A DNA stretch of 64,000 nucleotides, from positions 109,670,045 to 109,734,044 of the forward strand of contig JASDDO010000006.1 of NCBI GenBank assembly GCA_030015575.1, given 5' to 3'. The position numbers and the translations under genes were made by a program. Shown here one piece after another: positions 9,977-21,480 of the stretch (position 1 is its first letter; each line of letters begins with the position of its first letter). The DNA comes from Agapanthus africanus (lineage: Eukaryota > Streptophyta > Magnoliopsida > Asparagales > Amaryllidaceae). The notes under the pieces were generated by a model. It worked only from the letters and a program-made list of their open reading frames with translations. It was not told the DNA's origin and searched no databases.

Positions 9977-12900
9977 AAAGAAATCCGGTTCCCGAATTTA
10001 AATTTAAACCCCCAAATACTAAAATATTTCGATACTAATTCCAAGTCGTCGGGGCTATATCCGAATCGTCAATACATAAAACATCATAGCGCAATGCATG
10101 CGCATGAGTACTGAGCAGATAACTCAAAAGCAAAACTCCGTCAAGCATCCTGCAATTATCGAAGTCATGGTAAAGACACAAATGTCAAATCCAATACAAA
10201 ACCAATATGATATAGATCAGAACTATACTTGTAGACATCCAATCTATACATGTGAATAGCTGATGTAAATGCATGCCAAATCTTTTTAAATCGTCGTGCG
10301 ATGCGCGTAACACTGCACAGTGGCGGACGTTTTTCATAAGAAAATAACCATATATGTATATATCTTTTGTTTACTATGTACGTTCCGCCGTTTTGAAAAC
10401 AATTTAGAAGGGTTTCCTTATTTTTAAAACGTTTCGTATCATATCGGACACGTAGGTATATATGCTGAGACTATATCTCGTTTTTTTCTTTGAAATCCCT
10501 TCGATAACTATCAATACATGCAAAATATATCCAGGTACTGTCCTCTGACTAGTCCTGCTCAGTACAAAACGAATATCAAATATCATAAAAATGTACTGCT
10601 CCAAAAGGAAAAAATCCCAAAAATGCACATAACACCACCCTGTGCGTCTGGTGCGCACGGAAATCAAAATCCATATATGTGCCATACAGGTGCACAAAGC
10701 AACATCTAGGTGCAACGGGTGTGCACGAAGTATCTGTCATAGGCAACGTGTGTGCCTGACAGCCAAAATAGATGCATCTGACATGCACGAAGAATCTCGA
10801 TTTAGTGCATCTGGTGTGCACCAAAATCGTATCTCAAAACATGCGCCCAACATGCGCGAAAATCCAAATCGGTGCATCCATCGTGCACGAATGAAAATCT
10901 AAACCCTGCGCACTCAACATGCACGGAATCACGAAATCCAATAGCAAACGCCGAACATGCGTAAGTCCAGTCAAAAGCACGGAGTGCAAGAATCAACATA
11001 AATATCAGAATCAAAATCGACATATCGAATGACATCAAATCGAAGTCAGGTGCAACCGTAGTGCACAAAATATAAATCCGGTGCAACAAAGGCACGAAAT
11101 ATAAATATGATGCGATAAACGCAAGAAACATAAAACTGGTGCGACAAACGTACGAAGTATAGAACTGGTGCATCCCATGCACAAATACCAAGCAATAACT
11201 CAAATGCGTAAGCAGCAACACCAAGTGTACCCAGGTATAAAGAAAATCATAAACGTGTGTTACTGCGTGCACAAAACACATATCAATGCACTACAAGCAC
11301 ATATAACCTATACCGAGTGCAAAATCAAATCGTGTGCGTAACATATGCACAACATCAAATCAACCGTATGAAATCCATGAATTCATAAGCAGGTGCAGCC
11401 AAGGCACGAAACGATATCAGGTGCAATAACTGTGCGCAAATCATAAATCAACACAACGGTGTGAAAAGCACATCTCAAGTGTAATAACTATGCATAAGAT
11501 ATACATACCCGGTAGGTGCAACCATGGTGCAAGAAAACAAATACCATGAAACTCAGTCATCAAGACTAAATCATGCGAATAGATCACCCAAAATACCGAA
11601 ATCCAAAGTGACGGATACGTGATAGTCAAATCACAAAATCACAAATCATAAATACCGCCGTCGGTATATCCTCCTTCGAAGTCGAGAAGGTGTCGGTACA
11701 TCCAATGCTAGCGGCGCAAGATATCTACTTGCCTCTTGCTCGCGGCTGGCGTCCTCTGCCTCTGGTTCCTTATCTTCTTTGTGGATTACCAATATCGCAA
11801 TACATCGGCTCATCGGCCCGGTCAGGTATGCTAACAGGAACGATTCCGTTCTGGCACTTTTCTGGTCATCTCTCGGTCAATCCTCACGACCGCTCGTAAA
11901 GCAGCACATCTCTGGCACCGACCTCGGGTCCTCTGAATGCACATCACACATCGGCTCCTGGTGCAAATCTTATTGCAGCAGTGTAATGGAAGGAATTCCT
12001 GCTCAAGGTCTCTTCTGATCTCGCCTAAGCCAAACTGTACGGAGGCTGGTACTCTGGCATAATCTTTTCTCGCTCTCTGGACATCTGTGTCCTTAGTACA
12101 ACATCTACTCGAAAGCTGGTCGCATCCCTGCGCCTCTGTATGCATATCCGACCTTTAATCTTAACGGGGAGTAGTAACAACTCGTCTGCATCTCGCACGA
12201 ACTTCTTGTCCCGCTTGTTTGTATCATCGTCCATTTCGACGTCGCGTCTCTATCTGCGCACTGCAATGCCCTCGGCTACGGTCCATCCGAAGTCCCTCAC
12301 ACGGACTCGAAATCACGAACTCGGTATCTTCATCACTCAGTAGGAGATATCTAGCCGAACACGTCCTCAGCGTGCATATCGCATCTCTGATGTCAGCGGA
12401 GTGGAACGTCATCTAGTCGAAATCTCATGTGAACTCTTTACTCCACTCTGCTTCAATATCGACTGATTCGGACTCATCTCATCGTGGCTGCACGGACTGC
12501 GCTCCAACGGCTATGCTCTTATCTGGAGTCTCCCAAGCAGTGTCCCATCACATGATATCCGAATGATGTCGAATCGTCCGATCGACTCGTCAGAACCTCA
12601 CAATCCCCTAAGAGCTCAACATCTTGCTTACAGTTTAATAGTATCGAGTATATACCACAGCATCGGTGGTCCAGCCGTAGAAGGGCAAACCCAAGCCTCA
12701 CTAATAGCGCCGCGGAACTGCCGCAAACCCTAAGCTTCAAAGGCTTTCACACGGTCATTATGTCGAGTTAGGGTTTCATTCTTCTAGAGGGTCTATAGAA
12801 TCGCTTGCATGTCTTTCCGAATACTTTAAACTTAGAAAATGGGTTCCTGACATTCGATCGTCTCAATCGACTCTCAACGAATCTGCGTACAGTCGCCTCT

Positions 12901-13680
12901 AGCTGGAATCAATCTATCTGGTGACCTCGCATCGGGGTAAGCGAACGAACCACATGTCCTAGTCATTCATCCTCGGTGACTAGCGACTCACCATCATATC
13001 TCTAAGTATATGCTCATGTTGCAGTAGCTCCAATCATCTGGGCGATATCTCATCATTCGCAGCAGCAACTGGCTCATTCGTCTGTACGCTAAACAACGCC
13101 TCAATCGTCCTGGATAAGCGATATATCAATGGTCATCACATCCTAGCTGGCCTCTATCATTGGCTCAATCCTCTGGTACCGATCGGTACGCCTGAGAAAT
13201 CTCGCAAAAGCGATCAGTCCAACGCTCATGGCGCGAAAGCACAATAAGAAGACGCCTCTATATGCAATCGTATGTCTTTGGAAACATGCCCTGGTCAGTC
13301 CTCATCCACGACGAGCTCATGCTGATGCAACTCGAACCGTAGCTCACTCTGCCCGTGCAATCGTGGCAGCAAAACCATAACCAGTATCGATAAGGATAGA
13401 TCATAGGAAGGAATATAATACGGTGCAAGAAAATGTACATCCTAAGGTTTCTTAAGTGGAGTGGCGTGTCGTAAGTATGCCGCGGAACATACGTACGGTA
13501 CTTCCCTCTACTCAAGCTACCTACTCCATCAACCAAGGGTCATCCTATGCGACGAAAGTTCGGGTATAATACCCCCTCGACTAAGTCTAAGTTCCGTAAG
13601 GTCAAGCCTAAGTTCCGTATATAGATAACGCCCTAGGCTCCACATAGTCAAACTTAGACTCGAACCAAGGTCAACCTAGC
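9977..13680 (-). mobile_element. LARD-2 interior, no coding domains recognised
   Basis: About 3.7 kb lie between the 3' LTR and the primer binding site. The half next to the 3' LTR (to about 11640) holds the dyad array and matches the LARD-1 interior. The half next to the 5' LTR (about 11650-13680) contains only short open frames in all six frames. I see no zinc knuckle, protease, integrase or reverse transcriptase motif there. A stretch at about 12661-12812 resembles a stretch in the Copia-2 leader (47941-48090). The interior may be leader-like non-coding RNA rather than a decayed gene, but I cannot tell. Confidence 0.6.
10620..11580 (-). repeat. Degenerate tandem array of GTGCA...TGCAC dyads (LARD-2)
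   Basis: Dyads such as GTGCATCTGGTGTGCAC (near 10804), GTGCATCCATCGTGCAC (near 10873), GTGCAACCGTAGTGCAC (near 11049) and GTGCATCCCATGCAC (near 11167) recur every 30-70 bases. The spacer between arms changes freely and the arms are kept. The array corresponds to 4225-4990 in LARD-1. Confidence 0.72.
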
Positions 13681-13692
13681 GCTCTCATACCA
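13681..13692 (-). other. LARD-2 primer binding site (initiator-Met tRNA type)
   Basis: On the minus strand the sequence three bases after the 5' LTR end reads TGGTATGAGAGC. It differs by one base from the canonical plant site TGGTATCAGAGC, which pairs with the 3' end of initiator methionine tRNA. Its place next to the GTGACA terminus fixes the orientation and the 5' LTR boundary. Confidence 0.85.
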
Positions 13693-13696
13693 ACTT

Positions 13697-16600
13697 TGTC
13701 ACGACCCGAAAGAGCATGTGACTAGCCCTTGAATCCTATGAAGTCTATAGGACTCCATCTGATCCAAGTAAGCCAAAAGCCCAGAAATCTAAAACCAATT
13801 AAGGAGTAAATAAAGAAACTGGTTTTTAATAAGTCAAGAAAACATGTTTGAAATCAAAGTTTTCAAATAACTAAGCCGAAATGCATTTTAAAAATGTGTA
13901 GTCTTTTCTGAAAATTTCGGCAGAGTTTCCTTTGTAAAAACTGGCCCCAAACGGGGTACAACAAGAATAATATATATGAAATGATAAAAGGCATCCCCAA
14001 GCGGGAGCTAGCTCTTCGTCAATCGACGGTCACAACCACGCAAGCAATAATAATATACAACGCCAAAGGGCGAGGATCAAAACCCAAAAAGAAACTCAAA
14101 ACAGCCAGAAAACCATAAAAATACAAGCGCGACTCTAAGGTCGAAATAATACATCACTGTGTCTATGTCTGAAACAATATACAAGTTGTGGTTGATGGAA
14201 TTTCCAGATACAATTAATAATACAGGAACAATGGCGGTTCTGATACAAAAGAACTCACCTACCCAAGCAAGTCACCCATATGGAAGCAGTGTGCCAGAAA
14301 TGCCGCAATGGAATCTGTACAGCAAAAACCTGCAAGGACTGTGGCACAACGGAGTGAGTTGCCAACTCGTGAATAGAAAATATCTACAAGCAGAGATCGA
14401 ATGTATGACCCATCCTAGGTCAATACGATCAGATATATATATAAACCTCAATTTGAACAAGTCTGAAGCATGCTAAACTGGCAATGTAATCTCTATACAT
14501 GAGTGTAGTGCCAAGTGCTCGTGCCAGTGCCTCAGGTAATAGCATATCATAAATGTGAGGTATGATCAATGAAATCAATCTGCATGTACGTGGATCCCGT
14601 CCACTCGTCACCCAATGACAATAACCATCATGCATGTAAATATCATCAGCATATGCATGGAAATATGAGGATATAAACCACCTGTGTCCCTCGCGACACG
14701 TCAAAATCATGGAACCGGAGTGCCCAGCATCGACACTCGAAAACATCATGAAAACTGTGCCCAGCATCGGCACGTAAATCCTCATATATCGGGCTCCATC
14801 TGCGGAATCGGCCCTCGGCCCCAGCAGTACGCCCATATCCATCTATCGACTCTGGTTGGTATCCTCCGGATAACCGCCAGGTCCAACCAATCACCGGTAG
14901 CTACTCGCCCACCTCCAGGCTCAATCGGCAAAGTCCTTCGATCATCTTGCCGAGGGGAACCATATCGGGTCCACCATGTACCCGCAATCGGCTCGTCCAC
15001 TCCTCGAATCGGGTTTCACATGTCGCTCTCAGCACCGAGAAAACACATGGTGGACGCACTGAAATATCATATAAAGGGTAACCGGGTTTTTAAACCAATG
15101 ACATATTCTCTTTTGAAATACCCACGGTTCCCAAATCCAGAAATATCATGGAAAAAGCAACTCTCAATGCGTATAATCAGAAAGCATGATGTATGTGACA
15201 TGTAAAAGAGAAGTAAGCATATCAGTCTGTCATGCAAGAATCATATTCTGAATGTAACAGTACTACGGTGTAGTGACATGGCAATTATCGATGATGAAGT
15301 GTGTGAGCCGGCAAACAAGTGTACGTGGAACATACGCATCATCGATAATGGTGATGGTGTCCTAGCAGTATGACTGTAATATATATCAATAAACACAAGC
15401 AATACAATGCAAATAGCATGAATATGCGGAATCGAATAATCAACGCAACAGTAAAGAATCTATCTTAATAAATATATCATGCAGCCTTGCCTTTTGAAAT
15501 AAGACGAATCAGAGTTTTTGGTAAAATAAGGGCTACGGTATTTTAAGAAAAGATGCGTCGTTTGAAAATATCCGTAGAATCCTTTTTGCCTATCTTTAAA
15601 ATATCCCCGATTCGTTAGTTTTGAAATAGGTATGACTCGGGTCTAGTCTAACGCCTACTATGCGAACTACAGACCCAACAATCAGTCAATCGGGAGGGGT
15701 ATGAAAACTACCTAAATCTGAGTCAATATCACATTATCTCATCACATAACAGGTATCACTATCATCATATCACATCTCAAATACGAACTCTGTCATATCG
15801 CCGAATCTCACGGCCTCAATCAAACCTCATCGACTCATCTCAATCCCACGTATCATCCTCAATCCCGTATATAAACACATAGTCCCATACCCATGTGTAG
15901 ATATACACACCTCTATATGCGCACAGATAAATGAAAGAATGTATGCAAGTATATGTGTACGTGTATGTGTGAGTGCAACCACTACTCTAGGGTTTCGCAC
16001 TATTCTAAACCAATACATCCTTATCATCAATAATTCCATTATCACCATCAATAATCCTAACAACACATAATAAATATATGTGTGTATACGTATTCGTATA
16101 CATCACCACGGACTGCGGGGGTGCTATACGCCATCCACCCGACTTCTCCCCGTAGATATAAATCTACTCACCTTGCTTCTCGTGTGCCGATGCCGATGTC
16201 GCCATCTTCATCTTCTTCGCCTCAACATCACGTAGGATACCAACAAGTATATCACAAACGCTTAAGCACATGAAAATCACATCGGAAAACCAAAACAGCA
16301 CACGCTGCTCGCATAGGTAAAAACCTATCGTCTCGCATGTAAACACGATCAATATCCATTTGTCGTTGACGTCCAAACGCCACCCGATGGGAACGAATCA
16401 CCAAATACCAAAATTCATGCTAAAACAAGTCGTAAACCATGCGCCAACATAGGAAAATCAACCCAGATTTTACCCTAGATGGAACCAGACAAAATAGCAC
16501 ATACCCAGGGTCAAGTTTATAGGGAAAAAGGCTACAGAACAAAAACGAAGGGGTTCCAACCTGCTCTGGCCGCAATTTGCGGCCAGAGGGATTAAATCTG

Positions 16601-17623
16601 CGGCCTCAAGAAGGAATTAGGGGCTAGGGCTTGGTGTGGTGGTTCAATGGTGCCTGCACATCTCACTGTCAACTCGGTTTTATTTTTGGGGTCTCGGGGT
16701 GATAGCAGATTTCTAAATACGATCACAGACTCACAGTTTTTCCCCGACATCGTCTCATAAATCCGTATTCTGTGTTCTAGTCTCTAGTTTGATCCAAAAT
16801 AATATCGCACCAAGGGTTCTAAAGTCACCACAATCCTCAATTTCATCTTTAATTTCAGATCTCACCTAAACCCTAACTTGAAGTTTCGCAAATTCACCAA
16901 ACGACACCATATCGACATGAAACTAGAATTGATGCACAAGAAATGAAATACTACTCTAATAGGTCCAGAATTTACCTCCTTTGGCAACTCAAGAAAATTC
17001 TTGAGTTGCTCAAAGTCCTCTAAATCCAATCTTGCTAGGTTCAATGTGTAGCTAGTGAGCTCGGGAACTTTTTTTGTGAAATGGGAATAGGGTTTTGGTA
17101 AGGGAATTGAGAGGGGTCTATGGAGTGAAGGGGAGGGAGATGAGGGAGGAGCAGGAGCAGCAGCAGCTCTTGGGGAAGGGGAGAGAGAAATGAGATGGGG
17201 AAATGAAAAGGGATGGTTCAAAAAGAGAGGTTGACCCTATACCTACCCTCTCTCTCTCTCATCATCATACTTACCTTTTCTTTTATTTTCTTTTCCTTTT
17301 CTTCTCCCACCATGGTGAACCCTACGCAACCATGCACCCAAAACATGTAACAAGTGTGGAAAATGATATGTGCACATTTTTGCACAAAAATGCTAAAAAT
17401 CCGATTAGCGATTTTTAATCGCGATTAGCACTAAATTAGCACATAACTAATCATAAAAAATTTTAAATGGCATAATTCCATAAAATACGCTATTTTAGAA
17501 TTTTCCATAATCTTTCCCCATTTATTTGTATTTAATTATACCAGAATATTAAAATATTCATTAAAATAATATTAAATTATAAAAATTCCTAAAAATAATA
17601 TTTTATTATTTTGAAATGTTACA
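13697..17623 (-). mobile_element. LARD-2 5' LTR (3,927 bp)
   Basis: This is the longest complete LTR of the family here. It runs on the minus strand from TGTAACATTTC (17623) to GTGACA (13697). Conserved pieces shared with the other LTRs are the 12-bp-arm palindrome at 16564-16588, the exon-like block near 16172-16240, the LDLEDFEQLKNFLELPKE block near 16976-17040, the inverted-repeat arms at 15284-15296 and 15337-15349, and the GAGTTGGCAACTC-type block at 14338-14374. An antisense frame open across 14684-15205 is discussed under findings. I see no host gene in it. Confidence 0.85.
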
Positions 17624-20114
17624 GTATAGCACCCCGCAACTTGATGGAAACCGATCTATAGGATATAGTCATGGAAACCTAGATTTGGAACTAGTGTTAT
17701 GGTTAAACAGTTAGATAAGGAAAACGTGAGTGATTGGATATATATATTGGAATAGGAGATGAAAGTTTTAGGGATATGAAAAGTGAAAGTGAATTACAAC
17801 TTATAAATAGATAGTTACACTAGACTAAGCATTGAGTTTTAGGGTAACATGAAACTAGATTAGTAAAGGTAGAATGTTTATTTAAAGATGACTTAGTGTG
17901 ATGAAAGGAATATACGATGTAATACGACAACTTGATTGATATGTCGGTATACGGATGCGAGTCGATATGTGATAGTTGATACCTTTGCCGGTCCCATGAT
18001 CTGAGATTGATATGGATGTGACCTGAGAGATAGGTATATATGTATATGGATAATGTTGTGAATCTTGTGTGATATGTCGTACAAGACGTCGAGTCCGTAC
18101 CCCTCATTGTCATATAGGTTGATAGGATCCCTGATAGTTTAATACCATCGTACGGTGATTTTCCGTACGTGATGAGTTTGACTTGATGATTAATTCATAC
18201 TCTTGACTAGAGGATGCCGTACGATGGATTATACCGTACGTAATGTTATGAGGATGGATGCCGATTGATAGATTCACCGACTCGATCATGTTATATGCGT
18301 ATACCTTATAGCTTTTAGCTGATGATTTACCTTATGCTGCATTCATGTTATTCTCATTGTATTGCTTATACCTGTGCTAGTACACCTACACCATTATCGA
18401 TAATGTGTATGTTACACTTACATAGATTTTGTCGACTCACACACTTCATCATCGATAATTGCCATGTCACTACACAGTAGAATTGCTGCATCATGATATG
18501 ACTCCTTGCATGATAGACTTGCTATGTTCACGTCATTTGGATATGTCGCATGATATACTGATATTGTCACATCACTGCTCCATGTTGCATGATATACGGA
18601 TATGCTTACAGTCCTGTTATATGTCGCATACATCATACTTTATGATTGTACGCATTGAGATATGCTGTTTTCATGAGATTTCTGGATTTGAGAACCGTGG
18701 AGATTTCAAAGAAAATATGTATTGTTTAAAAACCCGATTTCTCTTGATATGATATTTCAGTATATCCACCATGCGTTTTCTCGGTGCTGAGACGTGTGAT
18801 ATGTGAAACCCGATTCGAGGAGTGGACGATCCGTTTGCGGGTTCATGGTGGACCCGGTATGGTATCCCGGGGCAAGAAAGGGATATTGTGCAGTAGACGA
18901 TGAGCTTGGCAGAGGGACTACTACCTACCGGTGATATTATTTAGGCTCGGCGGATATCCGGAGGATACCGACCAGAGTCGAGAGATGATACGGGCCGATC
19001 CGAACTGACGGAGCCCGAAGGCCGATCTGGACTGACGGATCCCGAGATATGAGGATTTACGTGTCGATACTGGACACAGGTTTCATGATGTTTCGAGTGT
19101 CGATGCTGGGCACTCAGGTTCCATGATTTTGTTGTGTCGTGAGGGACACACGTTGATTTTATCCTCATACTTTCATGCATATGCTTTTATGATATTTACA
19201 TGCATGATGTTTTTGTGTCATTGGTTGACACGTGGACGAGATCCACATGCATACAGGCATTTATTATATTGTTGGATGATATCCACTTGCTGATAGGAAT
19301 TTACTTATAGTGCTGGCACATATACAGATACGGTCACCCTAGATATCATAGTATTACCTTTATGATATAGTTGACCTAGGAAATCGTTATTTTATTCAAT
19401 TTCTACATGTTGATGTTTTCTACTCACGAGTTGGCAACTCACCCCCGTTGTGCCACAGTTCTTGCAGGTTGGCCGCATGGATCGGTAGCGGCTTCGTTGG
19501 CACACAGTTTGCATTCGGTCGACTTGTTTTGGTAGGTGGTACATGCCAGATCGTAACTATTGCATTCTTATTTTATATTGTATCTAGTCAACTCCATCAA
19601 TCAAATTTAGTAATTGTATATGTAATGAGACTTAGTGAGACTTTTGGTTGCGAGACTTAGAGCGAGGGGTTTTCCGCTACTTGTGGTTTTGATGTCTTGC
19701 TTATTTCTTTATCTTTTGTGGTGGACTTGGCCGTTGGGCATCGTATACTTATATTTATTGTCTTGTGAGGCTGTGATCCGCCGTTTGGCGAAGAGCTTGC
19801 TCCCGCCTGGGGATGCCTTTATCATTATCTTGTATTGTGGTTTTGGATCAAAATATTTAAAGGAGGTGTTGCCCAAATTTTTAAAAGATGAAACATGTTT
19901 TCAAACTAGTAAATTTCACTTGCATTATTCATGTTCATTTTCTATACATTTAAGAAAACTTGATTTCATTATACCTTTATTTAAAAACTTCACCTTCTTG
20001 ATTTTTCTTTAAAAGGTTTAGATTTCTAGGTTTCGGCTTACTCGAATTACGTGACGCCTTTAGACGTGGAGTAATTTATGTGCCGGTCACGAGCAAATAT
20101 TTTAGGTCATGACA
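17624..20114 (+). mobile_element. LARD-1 3' LTR, second part (with target duplication)
   Basis: The first five bases (GTATA) are the right target duplication of LARD-2; the LTR resumes with GCACCCCGCAA. It matches the 5' LTR of LARD-1 in order, for example at 18393-18459 and 19421-19468. It ends in GGTCATGACA at 20114. It is more diverged than the LARD-2 LTRs are from each other, consistent with LARD-1 being older. Confidence 0.8.
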
Positions 20115-20660
20115 ATGCCTCACAAAAATCCGGCGACAATGCCCTAATATCCGATCTCACCGGCTGAATGGGGTCCAAACGTGCTCGTACTTCTGTGGTG
20201 GTCTTCTAGTGGTCTATCTAGGTTAATGGTCTTGTTTGATTAGTTTGGAAAAACTCCAAATAGCTCTAGATTCCCTGTAGGCTATAAGGTTTCATAAAAC
20301 CGACACGGGAAATTTCAAACTTCGTATTTTGGATTCTAAACTCATTTCCAGGCCATGAAACCAATCCCTAAGGTCTTGTAAACTCTCACTACACCTCAAA
20401 TGGCCACTAGACAGCAACTTGTAATTTTCTAAAATCACAAACCTATTTAACTCAATTTCTAACTAAAAAAATACGATATATAACATAAATACGAAACTAA
20501 AGTGAAAGATTACCTTAATTGCAGCCTAGGAAAGTTCTTGAGTTGCCCAAGTCTTCAAAATCCAAACTTGGATGGTTCAAAGGGCATAGAATGAGTGTAT
20601 GCATGTTTTTAGGGAAGGGTGCATAGGGATTTGGCAAGGAATTTGAGATGGTGTATTGGG
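20115..20660 (-). mobile_element. LARD LTR fragment
   Basis: The stretch about 20515-20655 resembles LARD-2 LTR sequence in the same orientation near 9311-9470: the acceptor-side bases, the CTCAAGAA-type segment and the later GGGAATTTGAGATGG-like part recur in order. The part from 20115 to about 20510 is only weakly similar. The fragment ends where the Copia-3A LTR remnant starts, and it is heavily decayed. Confidence 0.5.
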
Positions 20661-20726
20661 GTAGTGAAATTTTTGTTCCGCATTTGGCCACGGTTTGATG
20701 GCCGGGGCGCTGCCGTAACCCAACAA

Positions 20727-21480
20727 TAGTTACATACGAACTCGAAGAAACTTGTTTCTGTTCGAGAATGGATTCATATTCTAGAGAAATTGAATAAAAT
20801 TATTTGGTTGTGAGGGCTCCTAGTATTAAGAGAGTACACCTATTACACTTATTGGATAGTCTTCTTCCAAACCATAGGCAGGTGCCGAAAGGTAGGGAAG
20901 GAAGAAAACAAATTAGCCTAAGTGTGGTGTATAGATGGTAATAAGTAAAGACATATAAAGGGATTAGAGTGATGGCAAAAGAAATTGCGACTGCTATCAT
21001 TCACGACGAAGCCGCGTATATCCCTGCCACTCCTACTTCCCATTTGCATTTCTCCATAACACTCCGTATCACTATGAAGATCCATATTGCTTGGATATTC
21101 CATCGTATAGTTACATACGAACTCGAAGAAACTTGTTTCTGTTCGAGGATGGTTTCTGGTTCTGGAGAAATTGAATAAATTTATTCGGTTGTCTTTTCTC
21201 TTTACCTTCTCTCAGGTTGCGAGGGCTCCTGGTATTAGGAGAGTACACCTATTACGCTTATTGGATAGTCTTCTTCCAAAACTTAGGTTGGTGCCGAAAG
21301 GTAGGGAAGGAAGAAAACCAATTAGCCTAAGTATGGTGTGCAGAAGGTAAGAAGTAAAGACATATGAAGGGATTGGAGTGAGGGCAAGGAAATATACGGT
21401 TACTGTCATGAATCTGAATAGTGGAAGAGGCGTTACTAGGAATACCCGGTCACCCCTTCGAAACATTTTCATGTTTCAGT
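20727..21480 (+). repeat. Two tandem ~390-bp units in the Copia-3A interior
   Basis: Each unit contains ATAGTTACATACGAACTCGA, a stretch with GGATAGTCTTCTTCCAAA and a stretch with GGTGCCGAAAGGTAGGGAAG, in the same order. The units run about 20727-21100 and 21107-21480. The same two units occur in Copia-3B on the other strand. They occupy the place where gag would be expected, but I see no gag motif in them. Confidence 0.65.

Larger units (their letters stand above)
7191..17623 (-). mobile_element. LARD-2, complete non-coding LTR element nested in LARD-1
   Basis: This 10.4-kb element on the minus strand has both LTRs, a primer binding site, a polypurine tract and a perfect 5-bp target duplication. 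It has long LTRs (3.9 kb for the 5' copy, 2.8 kb for the 3' copy) and a 3.7-kb interior with no recognisable gag or pol. That architecture fits large retrotransposon derivatives (LARDs), non-autonomous elements thought to be mobilised by Gypsy relatives; the superfamily is inferred, not shown. By eye the LTRs differ at about 2-3% of aligned sites. At an assumed 1.3e-8 substitutions per site per year this is roughly one million years. Its termini look whole; at least one break separates the LTR lengths. Confidence 0.85.

Noticed and set aside
11650-13680. Decayed gag in the primer-site-proximal LARD-2 interior
   Set aside because: Several 60-100 codon frames exist, but none shows a zinc knuckle or a gag-like pattern, and frames do not follow one strand.
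14684-15205. 173-codon open frame as a host gene
   Set aside because: It lies antisense within the LARD-2 5' LTR and has relatives in other LTRs. No start context, domain or neighbour supports a gene; kept only as a low-interest finding.
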